In this document: positions 1 through 30,000 of the stretch, one piece after another
Layout: each line of letters starts with the position of its first letter
How positions within the stretch are numbered: position 1 is the first letter of the stretch
Source of the DNA: Acanthochromis polyacanthus
Taxonomy: Eukaryota; Chordata; Actinopteri; Pomacentridae
Assembly (NCBI RefSeq): GCF_021347895.1
Contig: NC_067120.1
Location: 24,413,361 to 24,477,360 of the forward strand
Direction: 5' to 3'
Length of the DNA: 64,000 nucleotides
Translations under genes and position numbers: made by a program
The notes under the pieces: model-generated
What the model was told of the DNA's origin: nothing
Databases searched by the model: none
Seen by the model: only the letters and a program-made list of their open reading frames with translations

Positions 1-153
1 TAACGTGGGAGCCCTTCATCCTGTGGCAACGGCAGTCCTGTCTGCTTCTTCAGTTCATTGTTAGCGAGGTGAGTGTGTAATCCTCGTGACTTTGTTGGTA
101 TAGGTCATCCAGGTATTACATGCCATCTCTGGCGGTCAGGAAGAATGAAATAG
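1..153. other. Left edge: candidate partial exon and repeat flank
   Basis: On the plus strand 3-68 is open and ends in a strong donor (GCGAG|GTGAGTG), which could be an exon of an unseen gene. On the minus strand the missing dus2 exon would be expected at or left of this point, but no frame gives a convincing dsRBD continuation. From 87 onward the sequence belongs to the fold-back repeat described next. Confidence 0.25.
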
Positions 154-429
154 AACGAGAGTTACAGATGTAACTAAGGTTCTATGAATTCTGGATGACC
201 GCCAGAGTTCTTTGTCACTTGGAATCCTGTCAGGAAGATTCTGTAGGAGACAACTGCTGGGTGACAGGGCTTCTTATCAGGTTGCTTTCGTCACCCAGGT
301 CACATGTGACTTTGTTGGTATTATGTCTCGACCTCATGTGCCACAGCGCGATGATATCCAGGTATTACATACCGTCTGTGGCGGTCATCCAGAATTCATA
401 GAACCTTAGTTACAGCTGTAACTCTCGTT
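87..429. mobile_element. Fold-back MITE-like repeat with 54-bp inverted arms
   Basis: Arms at 154-207 and 376-429 are inverted copies with about two mismatches (AACGAGAGTTACAGATGTAA on the left against TTACAGCTGTAACTCTCGTT on the right). A direct repeat is layered on top: GTGACTTTGTTGGTA occurs at 87-101 and 312-326, and CCAGGTATTACAT near 108-120 and 358-370. No open frame is plausible. It lies downstream of the last dus2 exon seen. Confidence 0.6.
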
Positions 430-614
430 TTATCTACTACAGCTGACTTTTTTAAAAGTTAAGATGTTGAACTGATTGATAAACCAGGTTTAGTGATGGC
501 TCTGGATCACAGAGTACACACTTTCACTTTTAGAATTATGACCCCAACCTACAGACTGAATCAGAAGTGTATTCTATGGAGTGAAGTAAAGTTTTATACA
601 AATTTTTTTCTTAC

Positions 615-16410
<15,796 letters not shown>

Positions 16411-18977
16411 AGGTTTAACAAACTCTATTTGGAGACAACGTAATCCTAATGAACAACAATATACCTGGAGCAACAAAATTTTACTTTATCATCTAGAATA
16501 GACTTTTGGTTGATCTCAAGAGATATGGATTTCATAAACTGAAAAATTTCATAAACTTGAAATTTCATAAACTGGAAACTTAATAACTCTCTTCTGTCGC
16601 ATAATGATTTTACCAAGTCTGTAAAAGAACTCTTTGAACGATACTGGAATTTTGCAAATGCTGACAATAATTATGGAAGGTGCTGGGAACTTCTAAAGTA
16701 TGAAATCAGAAAATATGCGATACGTTTTGGGAAAGAATTGGCTATAAAGAAGAGAGCAAAGATTGAGTATTTAACAAAAAATATCTCAGATATGACTTTA
16801 AATTTATTAAATGATAACGAAATAACACCTGACCTAAATAGACTTCAAAATGAATTAGATGAATTGTATACTGAGAAAGCCAAGGGCGCCTTTGTACGTT
16901 CAAGGGTAAAATGGATTGAAGAAGGGGAAAGAAATAGTAAGTACTTCTTCAACATAGAAAAGAGAAATGCAGAAACAAATTTGTTGTCTAAATTGAAAAT
17001 AGATGATGTGTTAACTGAAAATGCCAATTTAATCTCAAATTTTGTTAGTAATTTTTATGCAAATCTTTATAAAGAAGATGCCTGTAGCAACAGCTGTTCT
17101 ATACTTAACTATTTAGAAAATGTAAAAAAAAAACAAGCGACGGCTTTAAGAAAGAATGTGATGAAATCTTATCAGTTGAAGAAATAAAATGGGGTATTAA
17201 TAACCTTAAACATAACAAGTCACCAGGGAACGATGGTCTTACATCCGAATTTTATCAGAAATTTTCTATTGAAATTTCAGAATTCCTACTTGCAGTGTAC
17301 AATGAATCCATCATTAGGGAAGAATTACCTCATTCAATGAAGCAAGGTTTAATTACCCTAATTCCGAAACCCAAAAAGGATCTACTTCTTATTGACAATT
17401 GGCGAGGAATTACTCTATTAAATAACGATTATAAAATTCTTGCATCCATTATGGCTAAAAGACTGAAAACAGGATTAAATGAAATTATTCATGAATCTCA
17501 AAGTGGTTTTATGCCAGGAAGGCATATTTCTAATAATATTAGGCTTGTGCTAGATTTAATCGATTACAATGAGTTAATCCCAGATGATCCTTTAATACTT
17601 TTTCTCGACTTTCAGAAGGCATTTGACATTGTCAGCCATAAATTTATTTTTGATGTCCTTTCTTTCTTTGAATTTGGAACCTTTTTTATAAGTGCTATCA
17701 AAACATTGTACAAAGATAACAATAGCTCAGTGAAACTTCTACATGGTACTTCTCCAAGATTTAACGTAAGTAAAGGCGTGAGGCAAGGCTGCCCAGCCTC
17801 TCCTTACATTGTTTTTTACTAGTTGCTCAAGTGCTAAATTATTTAATCTCTCAAAGCCCCATTAAAGGAATCAATGTTCTTGGCAAAGAACTTAAAATAA
17901 CACAGCTCGCAGATGATACGACAATATTTCTGAAAAATGCAGATGAAGTTCCCATAACTCTATCCACTTTCACAACATTTTCAAAAGCATCAGGCTTAAA
18001 TTTAAATTTTAAAAAGTGTGAAATTCTATCTATAAGAAAGATCAATCGCGCTGAAATTTGTAGCATTCCAGTCAAAGATTCAGTTACTTATCTTGGTATT
18101 AATATCAGTCATAATTCTAACGAGAGAGAACGGAATAACTTTGCTCCAATTGAAGATGCTATAAAAAAGAAATTTAGCTGTTGGCTGGTAAGAGATTTAT
18201 CAATATATGGAAGAGTCTTATTAAGTAAGGCAGAGGGAATGTCAAGAGCTTCTTATGCCTTCAGCTCATTATATGTCTCCAAAGCTACATGTTTACAACT
18301 AGACAAAAATCTCTTCAAGTTTATATGGAAAAACAAACCTCATAAAGTGAAGAAAATAGTTCTTACCAATCCTCTGGCTGAAGGAGGACTAAATGTGCTT
18401 ACATTTGTTGTTTTTAATCAAACAATTAAAATAAATTGGATCAAAAGATACTTTAAAAATGTCGATAGTTTTTGGAACACTATCCCTAATTATCTTCTTC
18501 AGAAAATAGGTGGCCTTAATTTTCTCTTGAAATGTCCCTTTCTAATAGGAAAACTACCAATCAAACTTGTAAACTTTCATCATCAAGTTTTAATGTGCTG
18601 GCAGCTTCTCTACAAACACAATTACTCTCCTCACCACTGTATCTTATGGAACAACTCTTATATTACACACAAAAATAAGACTTTGTACTTGAACAATTGG
18701 TTTATGAACAATGTAAACACTGTAAAGCAACTCTTGAATGATAATGGTGAGTTTTATAACTATGAGGCATTCTTAGACATTTATCATTCTGAGGTTTCCA
18801 GGCAAGAGTTTCACACTGTGATTAGATCAATTCCTTACAATATAAAAATCCTCGCTTGTAACATTCAGAGTACCACACACAGCCCTATTTCCATAAATAG
18901 CATGGATTTGTTAAATAAAAAATGCTCAAATAATTTTATTAGAAGTGGTCTAGAGCATATCACAGCTCCAGCTTGTA

Positions 18978-20610
<1,633 letters not shown>

Positions 20611-21335
20611 TAAGTATCGATCAGTATGTCTGAATAGAAAACAGTGGAACACAGTCTTTTTAATGCCTCACAGATATATACTCACAAATAAAATAAAAGA
20701 GTTTCTTTATAAGATTACCCACAGATACTATCCTGTTAAAGCAAATGTATGTCGTTTTATGTCAAACATAAGTAACCGGTGCACTTTTTGTAATTGTGAA
20801 GGAGAAACTGTTGAGCATATATTTGTTGACTGTTTTCACACCACTTCCTTTTGGTTCCATTTAGAAAGATATCTCGCAAGAATATTTAAAAAGAAACTAC
20901 ACTCAAAAGAACAGATATTTTATTCTACTGTGACAACCCTAATTTCTCTGGTGATGAAATGTATATCATTAACCTGATTTGTATACTAGCAAAAATTTTT
21001 ATTCATAAAATGATTTGGATTGAGAAATTACCCTCCTTTTATGTATTTGAAAATACAGATTTCCAAAGTTACTTAAAAACTATTGCAAAATTAAAACAAA
21101 TGAATAAAAAAATGATAAAAACATTAAGAATTTTAGAAAAATACAACTTTATTACCCCTTCTTGACAGACTCTATATTTTTATTTATTTTTTCTTATGTG
21201 TTTCATTTATCACTGTACGATTATTGCAATGGCAATGTATGTGTTTTAAGTTTACATTTGTATGTTGTTTCTGCTTAAAAGAAAATAAAGGATGTTAATT
21301 CTTAAAAAAAAAAAAAAAAAGGTTTAACAAACTCT

Positions 21336-22739
21336 GAGTTTAATCCTCAACTCTGAGTTGATCAATAGACTCCCTCTGTTGGCTGTAGAAAGATAAATCC
21401 ACCGTTGATGTGACAAAAAAAAAAAAAAATTGACTTGAATAAGTAGATCAGATTTGTACAAACACTAAAATAATACACAGTGTTTTTGAAAAATTGTGTC
21501 ATATTATTTTTGTGGGCTTTAAGACATGATTGGATAGACAGATGCATGGATCCAGAGCTATACTTTTAGTGTTCAGGAAGCATTGGAGCTATAGCGGGAA
21601 TATGTGTGGAACAACAGATGGAACTTAGCCTTGTGCTAAATCCGGGGTATTTACTGCAACCTTGAGTAAACTATTATGAGATTGTACATTCATTAACATG
21701 TGCTGTCCCGTCCAAATAAATGAATAAATAGCCTCAGATCCCGGGGCTAACACCAATCCATCAGCACAAACACCACCAGTCCTGTTCCAAGCCATTCTTG
21801 ATTTATTGTGCTGCTAGAGTTATTTACTCATTTTTACAAAAGTGCTGTAAAACACACCCAAGTTAACATTCCATGTGATGATCCCATTGTAAACACTGAA
21901 GGCTTTACAAAAAATTTACAGGGTAATAGCGCCTGTATCTCAAGACAAAGTGAGACAGGTGAAGACCCCAGCTGCCACAGATCCTGTACTGTGATTTTCC
22001 CCATCCTCTTGAAAGGGGATACAACAGGATTTTAAGTGTTTTTTTTACATTTTAATTTTAGCTGACAACAGAATTAACCCCATCTACACTGATTTACATA
22101 ATTTTGTTACAAAAAACACAGCAGAAAAACTGGAAAACACTCATATGAGTAGAAATGAGACTTGATAAGTAAAACGATGAGATCAGAATACATTTTTGCA
22201 AATTATTATAGCATGTCTAGAAGTGCTAGTTAAAAGAAGTTATGATTTGTTTTAGATTCTCAAAAGTTATTTGGCCTCACACCAAAAAAACTTCTGAGAT
22301 TTTTGAATGACGCCAAACATCAGAATTCTTCGACCTTCCACTTCTAGATAACCAATGACCTGATTGACTAAACATCTTACCAGAGGTGTATTTTCTATTA
22401 GCATTTACATTCTGCTTAGTGATCACAGTGTTCAGTTGAGGCCGCACCTATGACAGCTGAATTGACCTATTTCTCAATTATCTGCTTTCGGTACAAACCC
22501 AAGGCTTGAAAATAGAATGCAAAGCGTTTAATGGTATGCTTCTTTAATTAAAAGGCAGCTGCTGGAGAGAGTGTAAATGAGGGGTCGTCTGGATGGGGGA
22601 ATTTATTAATACTTGAATAATGAATTAAATATCAAAACACAAAAGCGGTTTCAGAGTCACCTCTTCCCACATTCAAGCAAAAGCCAGAGCAACAAAGAGG
22701 AAACACTTATAAACTGGGTCTTAAGTAGCTGAGGCTGGG
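21336..22739. other. Intergenic DNA right of the LINE
   Basis: The first 60 bases (ACTCTGAGTTTAATCCTCAA) continue the older repeat whose left part is at 16392-16411, so this was one sequence before the LINE arrived. The rest is AT-rich with no gene or clear repeat. Confidence 0.5.
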
Positions 22740-23063
22740 TCCCAGTTCCATATGACATATGAACTCTAAGCATGTTTGCAGTATGTAGTGTGTATTTAGT
22801 GTGTTTGCAGTGTATAGTAAGTACTTTAAAATGTCAGTATGCTGTGTAAAGAAATTTGATTCTACTGTAGGCTGAATGTTAATATGTTCCACAGGGCAAA
22901 ATTCAAAGCAAATAGAAGAATTACTCTCAGATGTAAACAAACAAAAGTGCTTACTCTTGAACATAAAGCCTGATGGTGCACATACTGTTTAATATCCAGT
23001 CAGTGTAAAGCAGGATGTAGATTTTGTGTACTGTACAGGTAGCATATTCTATGGAACTGGGAC
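22740..23063. mobile_element. Short inverted-repeat element (MITE)
   Basis: Ends GTCCCAGTTCCATA and TATGGAACTGGGAC are exact 14-bp inverted repeats, with partial similarity continuing inward (CATATG / CATATTC). About 324 bp, AT-rich, no open frame. Target duplication not clear. Confidence 0.5.
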
Positions 23064-23742
23064 ACAGTATGTATAACAACACAGTCTTAAATTTTAAGCG
23101 TGTAATCTCAACTTTTTATACAGACATACGGATAAAGTAATTTGGGATTATAACTGGCTAACTGTATTGGCTGTTTTTACAAATATGGTCAACATCCCAC
23201 TGCTTCTTTCTAAACTAAAATGCAAGGGCCATTTAAAAAAAAAAAACTACCACTGATTATTGTACTGTGCATAGTGATGTATCCTCCAGCACCTCTTTGC
23301 ACATTTATGTCATGAGACAGGTGCATAGGAGAGAGAAGAGCTTTTCCAAAAGTTTCAAAAAGACTCCCACACACACTGTCTAATCTGCAACAATACATTT
23401 ATTTCTGACGTTTTGTGCTAGACCTTCATCAGGCGTTGCAGTTTTGGCCATTGAGGGTTTTATGCATTCGCATCCAAGAATTTACTCACTCTATGCAAAC
23501 AATTTTGAGATATATTCATAAGCCTTATTTTGTATATGGCTTTGATATCTATTCTATGTGGAAAATTAAGCCACAGGCATTCCCTATTTAAGATCGCTTT
23601 GCACCAAACCATTTGCTTGATGAAGATCCTGCACTGAAATGTTGCAAATAAATTTATTTTTGCAAGTTAGAGAGTGTTCAGTTGTCATTTAACTGGGCAG
23701 GTATGGAATAATGATATTAAAGGTCTAAAAAGGCTGATGTTA
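23064..23742. other. Intergenic DNA
   Basis: No gene or clear element. GACGTTTTGTGCTAGACCTTC (23408-23428) and CTTGATGAAGATCCTGCACTG (23617-23637) resemble weak inverted fragments of a common fish MITE, which I could not delimit. Confidence 0.3.
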
Positions 23743-23755
23743 AGTTGTATATCCA

Positions 23756-24001
23756 TCCATTATCTATACACCGCCTAATCCTCATTAAAGTTGTGGCTGA
23801 CTTGGGGCAAAGGCAACGAACACCCTGGATAGGTCACCAGTTTTGGACTGTGGGAAGAAGGCGGAGTACCCGGAAAAACCCACACATTTATGGGGAGAAC
23901 ATGCAAACTCCATGCAGAAAGATCCCAGGAAGGTGAGGACGCGAACCCCGGATCTTCTAGCTGTAAGGAGAAGGTGTTAACCACAAATCCACTGTGCAGC
24001 G
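23756..24001 (-). mobile_element. tRNA-derived SINE 'S', copy 3, internally deleted
   Basis: Minus-oriented copy lacking about 100 internal bases (the stretch between the CCCTGGATAGGTC and TGGACTGTGGG parts). Target duplication AGTTGTATATCCA (23743-23755) / AGCTGTATATCCA (24002-24014). Confidence 0.7.
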
Positions 24002-24014
24002 AGCTGTATATCCA

Positions 24015-25651
24015 CTATATGAAATCATACAATAAGTGACCAAACAGGCAAAGGTTACAGACAGTTGACTTTGTACAATTTGGCCCTGTAACTTTATAGG
24101 GTCAACTTGAGCACCGGATCACAGAGATTCAGTCCTTACAGAAACAAGTGCTACTGAAATGAGTACTTTTGGTGAAAAAAACCAATTGTGTCTCATTTGC
24201 TTACTGCATTAGCATGATTTAACATACACAGCACAAGGTGCCACATTATGTTAGACTCTTTGTAAAAACAAAATTATGAAGGCTGCAAGGATTTGTAAGT
24301 ATTTCTATGTGTGGTTACAACCACAGTATACATCACAAAATCATTTCATGCCACCAAACCATGGTGTTGGGCTGAGAGTAGCAGATAAAGTGAATACAAC
24401 TACTTGTTTAGGAATAGATTAATAAGTTAAACCTTGGTCTCTTGAATGGGATGGTGATTCGTGCACCATGTGGTTTGTGTACAGCTATTTATATTCTGAA
24501 TACCAAGGGAACAGAGAAAGGAAGACCAAAGCGCATGCAAATGATCAAATGTAAAACACACAGCAAACACACCTGCAAAATATATTAAAATCTAATATAA
24601 TAAATCAGTTAATAAACCAAATTTGAATATAATTTTTTCCCAGTCAAGAACTTTTCACACCAAGTCTGAAATTTACACTACATAGCTATTTTTACATGAA
24701 CACATTCATGTCTAGAATGTCTTGCACACTAGTATATATTAACTGTTTATCAGCTGTAATTTATGGCTCTACTGCTAATTAATAAACCACTTACTAATGC
24801 TTTGGAAAGCAGTTAAAAGCAATGACTGACAACAAAATTTTGTGACTGCCAGTTTGTAGAAAATCGGGCTTGAAAATGACTGCTTTTGAAAATGCATAAC
24901 TACAGTCATGATGACTTGGAGATTCTCCCTGCTGGCGTTGGAGAAGTGTCATGCTTGAAGAGGATTTAACAGCTTTGCAATGTAAAACTTTTAGAAATAG
25001 TTGGCTTATAACAGTAAGGCATTAGTAAGAGATTTATCAACTTTTCACAGTCATTAATTACAGCTTTAAACTTTTCACAAATGATGCCTTAAGTTTAAAA
25101 AAAACTGAAAGAAATAGTGTTTGAAAAACTGATGTTTCTTCCCCCACCGACCCCTCCAAAGAATATTTAAAAAAATATATATATATCTTTGTAGCTGTAA
25201 TCTAAACATGTCGATATTGTTTGGTCCCTCCTGCCTGACTTCTGATATAACCATTTCTGACTAGTTGACCGGCTGTGGCCATGGCCCTCATCCATTAGGC
25301 TGGTGACATCATTGCAGTGCTCATCTCATATTGAGATGCTCTGAATTTCCATCTTGTTTGTTTACGTCAACCTTAAACTTATGATTACAACTACAAAGCA
25401 ATAAAAATATGGACACCTTACATCAGCTAACAGATCTCATAAATGTCAGAAAACCTAACAGATATGGGCATACATTGCATTTACTAGTCCTTCTTTTTTA
25501 TCGTTCATGCCATGTAGTCATTGTGTCGAAGGTCTTGAGCTGGTTGAAATAGTGTGTGCAAAAGATTGCCACTAAATGTAAAAAAGCCAATATCAGCATG
25601 AAAACAATGTTCACACTGACAAGGGCAATGTCTTAACATGTTTAACAGACA
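24015..25651. other. Intergenic DNA
   Basis: 1.6 kb of AT-rich sequence with no coding exon, RNA gene or repeat boundary that I could support. ATATATATATAT near 25180 is a short dinucleotide run. Confidence 0.4.
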
Positions 25652-26006
25652 TACACTACTGCTCAAAAGTTTGGGGTCATTCAGGCAATTTCATGTTTTC
25701 CACGAAAACTCACACTTTCATTCATGTGCTAACACAATTGCACAAGGGTTTTCTCATCATCAATTAGTCTTTCAACACCATTAGCTAACAAAATGTAGCA
25801 TTAGAACACAGGAGTGATGGTTGCTGGAAATGGGCCTCTGTACCGCTATGTAGATATTCCATTAAAAATCAGCTGTTTCTAGCTAGAGTGGCCATTTACC
25901 ACATTAACAATTTCTAGACTGGATTTGTGATTAATTTAATGTTGTCTTCATAGAAAAGCAGCTTTTTTTTCAAAATAAGGAAATTTCAAAGTGACCCCAA
26001 ACTTTT
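25652..26006 (+). mobile_element. MITE M, copy 2
   Basis: Left end TACACTACTGCTCAAAAGTT, right end TGACCCCAAACTTTT (last bases lost). The body matches the other M copies, including TGATGGTTGCTGGAAATGGG. Confidence 0.7.
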
Positions 26007-27077
26007 AACTTTTATCAACCATATTTGCCATCTTACATTTTCTAATTAGCATTAAACACAAAGGTGAAATTAAGGATGAAAATATGGGGAAAAGGGAAAA
26101 AAAATGACACTATGGTGGTGCTAGATATAAAGTTACTGAAGTTACTGAAGTTATTGGGATTTATCTGGAGGTGGATATTAAAGTCTGCAACAAATTACTT
26201 GGAAATTCATTCAATCGTTGCCGCAATTTCAGAAAATCCTAATCCTTCACACATTTTCCTTTCCTTCCATTTCAGTTGAAACCATCAATTTGTGTTAACA
26301 ATTTTTTGATATAAAAACTCTGATCAATATTGTTAACTGCCAGTGTGATTTGAAATTACATTTTCTCACAGAACCCAAAGTTATCACTGTGACTCTTAAT
26401 GATGATGGTGCACATTTGTAATTTTTATGGATCCTCACATCTGAAAGCGTGTCTCTACCCCTTGTTCCAGTAGGATTTGCTCTGGGTGAAACTTCAAAAA
26501 CACATACTGTAGGTGGAAAAAAGGATAAATGATACTAAAAGCAGTCAGGCAGAAAAAAAGTAAAAACAGGACTGTAGAATTTGTGGTTGACTCTGCACAA
26601 GACAACATGTGTGCTTTGAGGTTTCTTCAGTATTTGCATCAGGTGTACTATAATGTGCATTTTCCTTGCTGTTTTCAGAAGAGTGGCGATAAATCTGTTA
26701 TGGACTTGGTGTGAAAAGCTTTTCAGGCACAATAAAACAACAACATTCAGAAGGAATTACCATGCGTTGTCAGTTTGTCACTGTTCTGTCATGTTACAGA
26801 AGAACGAACAAGTAGATTCAAAAGGAGAATAAAGGTCTTTTTCACAACATGACACTGTTGGCATTAGGTTGGTGGACTTGAAGACTTAGTAGAGAAGTGA
26901 AAGCAGCCCACACAGAACAGCAGGCATTTCCACTTTACTGCAGGAAAAAAAAAAAAAGAGTCTTGCAGGGTCAAAGGTCAGACAGGAAGCTCCAATAGCA
27001 GGAACAGTTGTCTGGACTTACAGAATGACAGAATAAAAACAGGAGAAAAAAGATCTTCATATATTCAGAGAAGAGTT
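26007..27077. other. slc7a10 3' flank and probable 3' UTR
   Basis: Lies immediately 3' of the slc7a10 stop codon (27078-27080). The 3' UTR should occupy part of this stretch, but no polyadenylation signal could be placed with confidence. No coding sequence recognised. Confidence 0.4.
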
Positions 27078-30000
27078 TTAAGAATTGGCAGACAAGCTGC
27101 TCCTGCCTGATGACCGGTCAGTCCATTCTGAAGGATTAGCAATCTCAATGGGGTCAATCTGAGGAAAGACCACAAAACACAATCTCTGGCCCACGTATGT
27201 CGCCCTCTCTGCAGAAAGACAAGTCAGAAGTCAAATATCAGCAAAGTTAGACAAGGAATAATACAAAAAAAATACTTCCACCAACCATTCTTTAGAAACT
27301 TACCAATAAAGTTGTAAATGCACTTTGGTTTTTCTTTCCAATGGACACCAAGGAAGTAGACAGGCACACCGGTAAGCATGATTACTAGGCCAACACCACA
27401 AACCACAGGCTCTGAGTAAAGACTGAATCCCAGCAGCAGCGCCCAGAACATCAGATAACACACAGGAACCAGAAGGTTCACCTGAAGAAGAATCAAGACA
27501 AATATGTGCTGACTAGTTCATAATTTTCACTCATAGATTAGAAATGCGAACAGTTAATAATAAGGTAAATGGGATGACAGATAACTTCTAATTATTTATT
27601 TATTGCCTTTTTATTGTGATAGTCACAGTGAAGAGTGACAGGAAATGGGGAGAAGACATGCAGCAAAGGGCCGCAGGCAGGAATCGATCCTAGGCCGCTG
27701 CATCAGAGACCAGCCCCTGTACATGGGTCACCTGCTTAACCCAATGAGCTATACGGGCGCCCCAGGATGATGGATAACTTCTGACACTTAGTTTGTTCGT
27801 TGTACCTTGATGGGTCGGTACAGGTTGGGTTTCTTCCAGCGGTAGTACAGCAGACCTGCAATGGTGACGCCGTATGACAGGTAGTTGATGAAGGAGACGT
27901 AGTTGATCAGGTTGTGTGTTTCTCCGATGCAGAGTATAACAATAGTGGCAGCACACTGTAAACCACAGCAAGGTATGACAATGTGATCAATATCAAGGGA
28001 GAACTACGATGATCAAAGTTCATTTACAGCTCATGGTTAGTGCTATTCAGCCTGATGAAATTATGGCAGAAAGTTTTTTGTGGCCATGTAGGAGATTTGC
28101 CAAGCACGATAAAATGACCGTGATCATGTTGTTGTGATGTTACTTCTGTAATCTCAGAAGGGAGAGACTAGTGTCCCAATACCACCACATGGGATGGATG
28201 GTAGTAATCAGGAAGATGGCCATGTTAGTGACTTGTATGCACTCACCAAGAAGATGAATTGAACACTGTACATTGATAATGTTGTCTCTACATTTAGTCA
28301 CTTAGGGTTTTATTACTGCTACTTACGTATTACTATTACTTTCATCACTTTCATCTTGCCTCCTCCACACACTTAGCTGCTCCACAAGGATAAAGAGCTA
28401 GTCCATTGATCCACAGTAAAGACAAAATCCACATTGTTTTTCATCAATCTGAGGAATAAACTTTCCTGGGGAGGCTAAATAGTGTGACACCCTGATAACT
28501 GAAGCACACCCTTGAATCTCCCTTTTTGAAACTGAAGACACATGTCTGCCAAGACTGCCCCACCAGTGTCCAGAGCTTCGATCATCTCAGGGTGAACCTC
28601 ATCCACATCTTCCACTTCTGGGTTTACCGGGTCTATAGCCTTCTCTGTCCCGGAACTTTGTAATAGACTGGTTCTAGTCAGAAAATGATAATTATAGCAG
28701 CTCTTCTACAAAAGCAAAAACAGCTTCTGAGTGGTATTATGAAAGTATAGGATCCAGGGCCACTTGCTATGATTTCGACCATTTCATTTAAAATATGTCT
28801 CATTTGAGTTATCGTGCTTTATGGTAATGCTATGCTAAATGCCGTTTTGAAACTGTGATTTTACATATAAATCAGCAACATACATACTATATATAAACAT
28901 AAAAATCGAAATTTGACCTGATTTCAATCAAAGACTTTACATACGCAGACCAGGAGGGCAGGGATGGGAGTACAGTTCTTATAGTGGATCATAGCCAGCA
29001 GGCTGGGCAGGTGACCTTCTCTGGCTCCTGAGAAACACAACCTGTAAACAGAAAGACCGGACATACCATCAGCAGCTGTGTTTGACCAGTATCAGCTGTC
29101 AGAGTACGCAGAAACAGGCAGCGTGCTCACCTGGAAGAAGTGAACAGGTAGCCGTTGATTCCTCCAAAGGTAGACAGAGCCACAGAGATCGGCATGATTA
29201 CAGAGAACATTCCAAGCAGCTTCTCACCGAATGTCTGAACAGTAGAACAGCAAAGAGAATCAATGACGTGTTCAGACCTGAATTAAATATTCAACCTGAA
29301 TTATGGGGGGCTGATTTGTGCTTTGAAAGATGGCATATGTATCTATACCTCATGTTCCATGAAAATGGTCCAACAAGCAATTCTACATCAAGATGTCCTG
29401 AACTATTTATATAATACTGATGAAAATTCTGGGGTCACTTAGAAATCTCATTATTTTTTAAATAAAAGCATTTTTTTTAAAGATAACATTAAATTAATCA
29501 TAAATCCAGTCTAGACATTGTTAATGTGATAAATGACTATTCTAGATGGAAATGGTTGACTTTTAATGAAATATCTACATAGGGGTACAGAGGAACACTT
29601 CCAGTAACCATCATTCCTGTGTTCTAAGCTAAATTGTCTTGAAAGGCTAATTGATGATGAGAAAACCCTTGTGCAATTATGTTAGCACATGAATAAATGT
29701 GTGAGTCTTCATGAAAAACACAAAATTGTCTGGGTGATCCCAAACTTTTGAGCAGTAGTGTACATTAATATGAAATTGTGCAGAGATGGGACTCAAGAAG
29801 ATATGTCCCAGACTTTTCATCTAGCACCACCAACAGGTCAAAATTGAAAAATGCCAAACACAGAATAAAGCAATAACTAGATTTATGTCAGCATGCTAGA
29901 TCTATATATGCTGCTACTGGTAGCTCCACTAGCAGTTTATTTGCTGACTTACTGTTAGCAAATGCTGTTACTGAGGAGTCACTAAGCTCCAAGTACAGTT

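Noticed and set aside
29315..29360. Short stretch resembling the gypsy RNase H tail (ERWHMYLY)
   Set aside because: Only about 36 bases of similarity with no extension on either side; may be chance.
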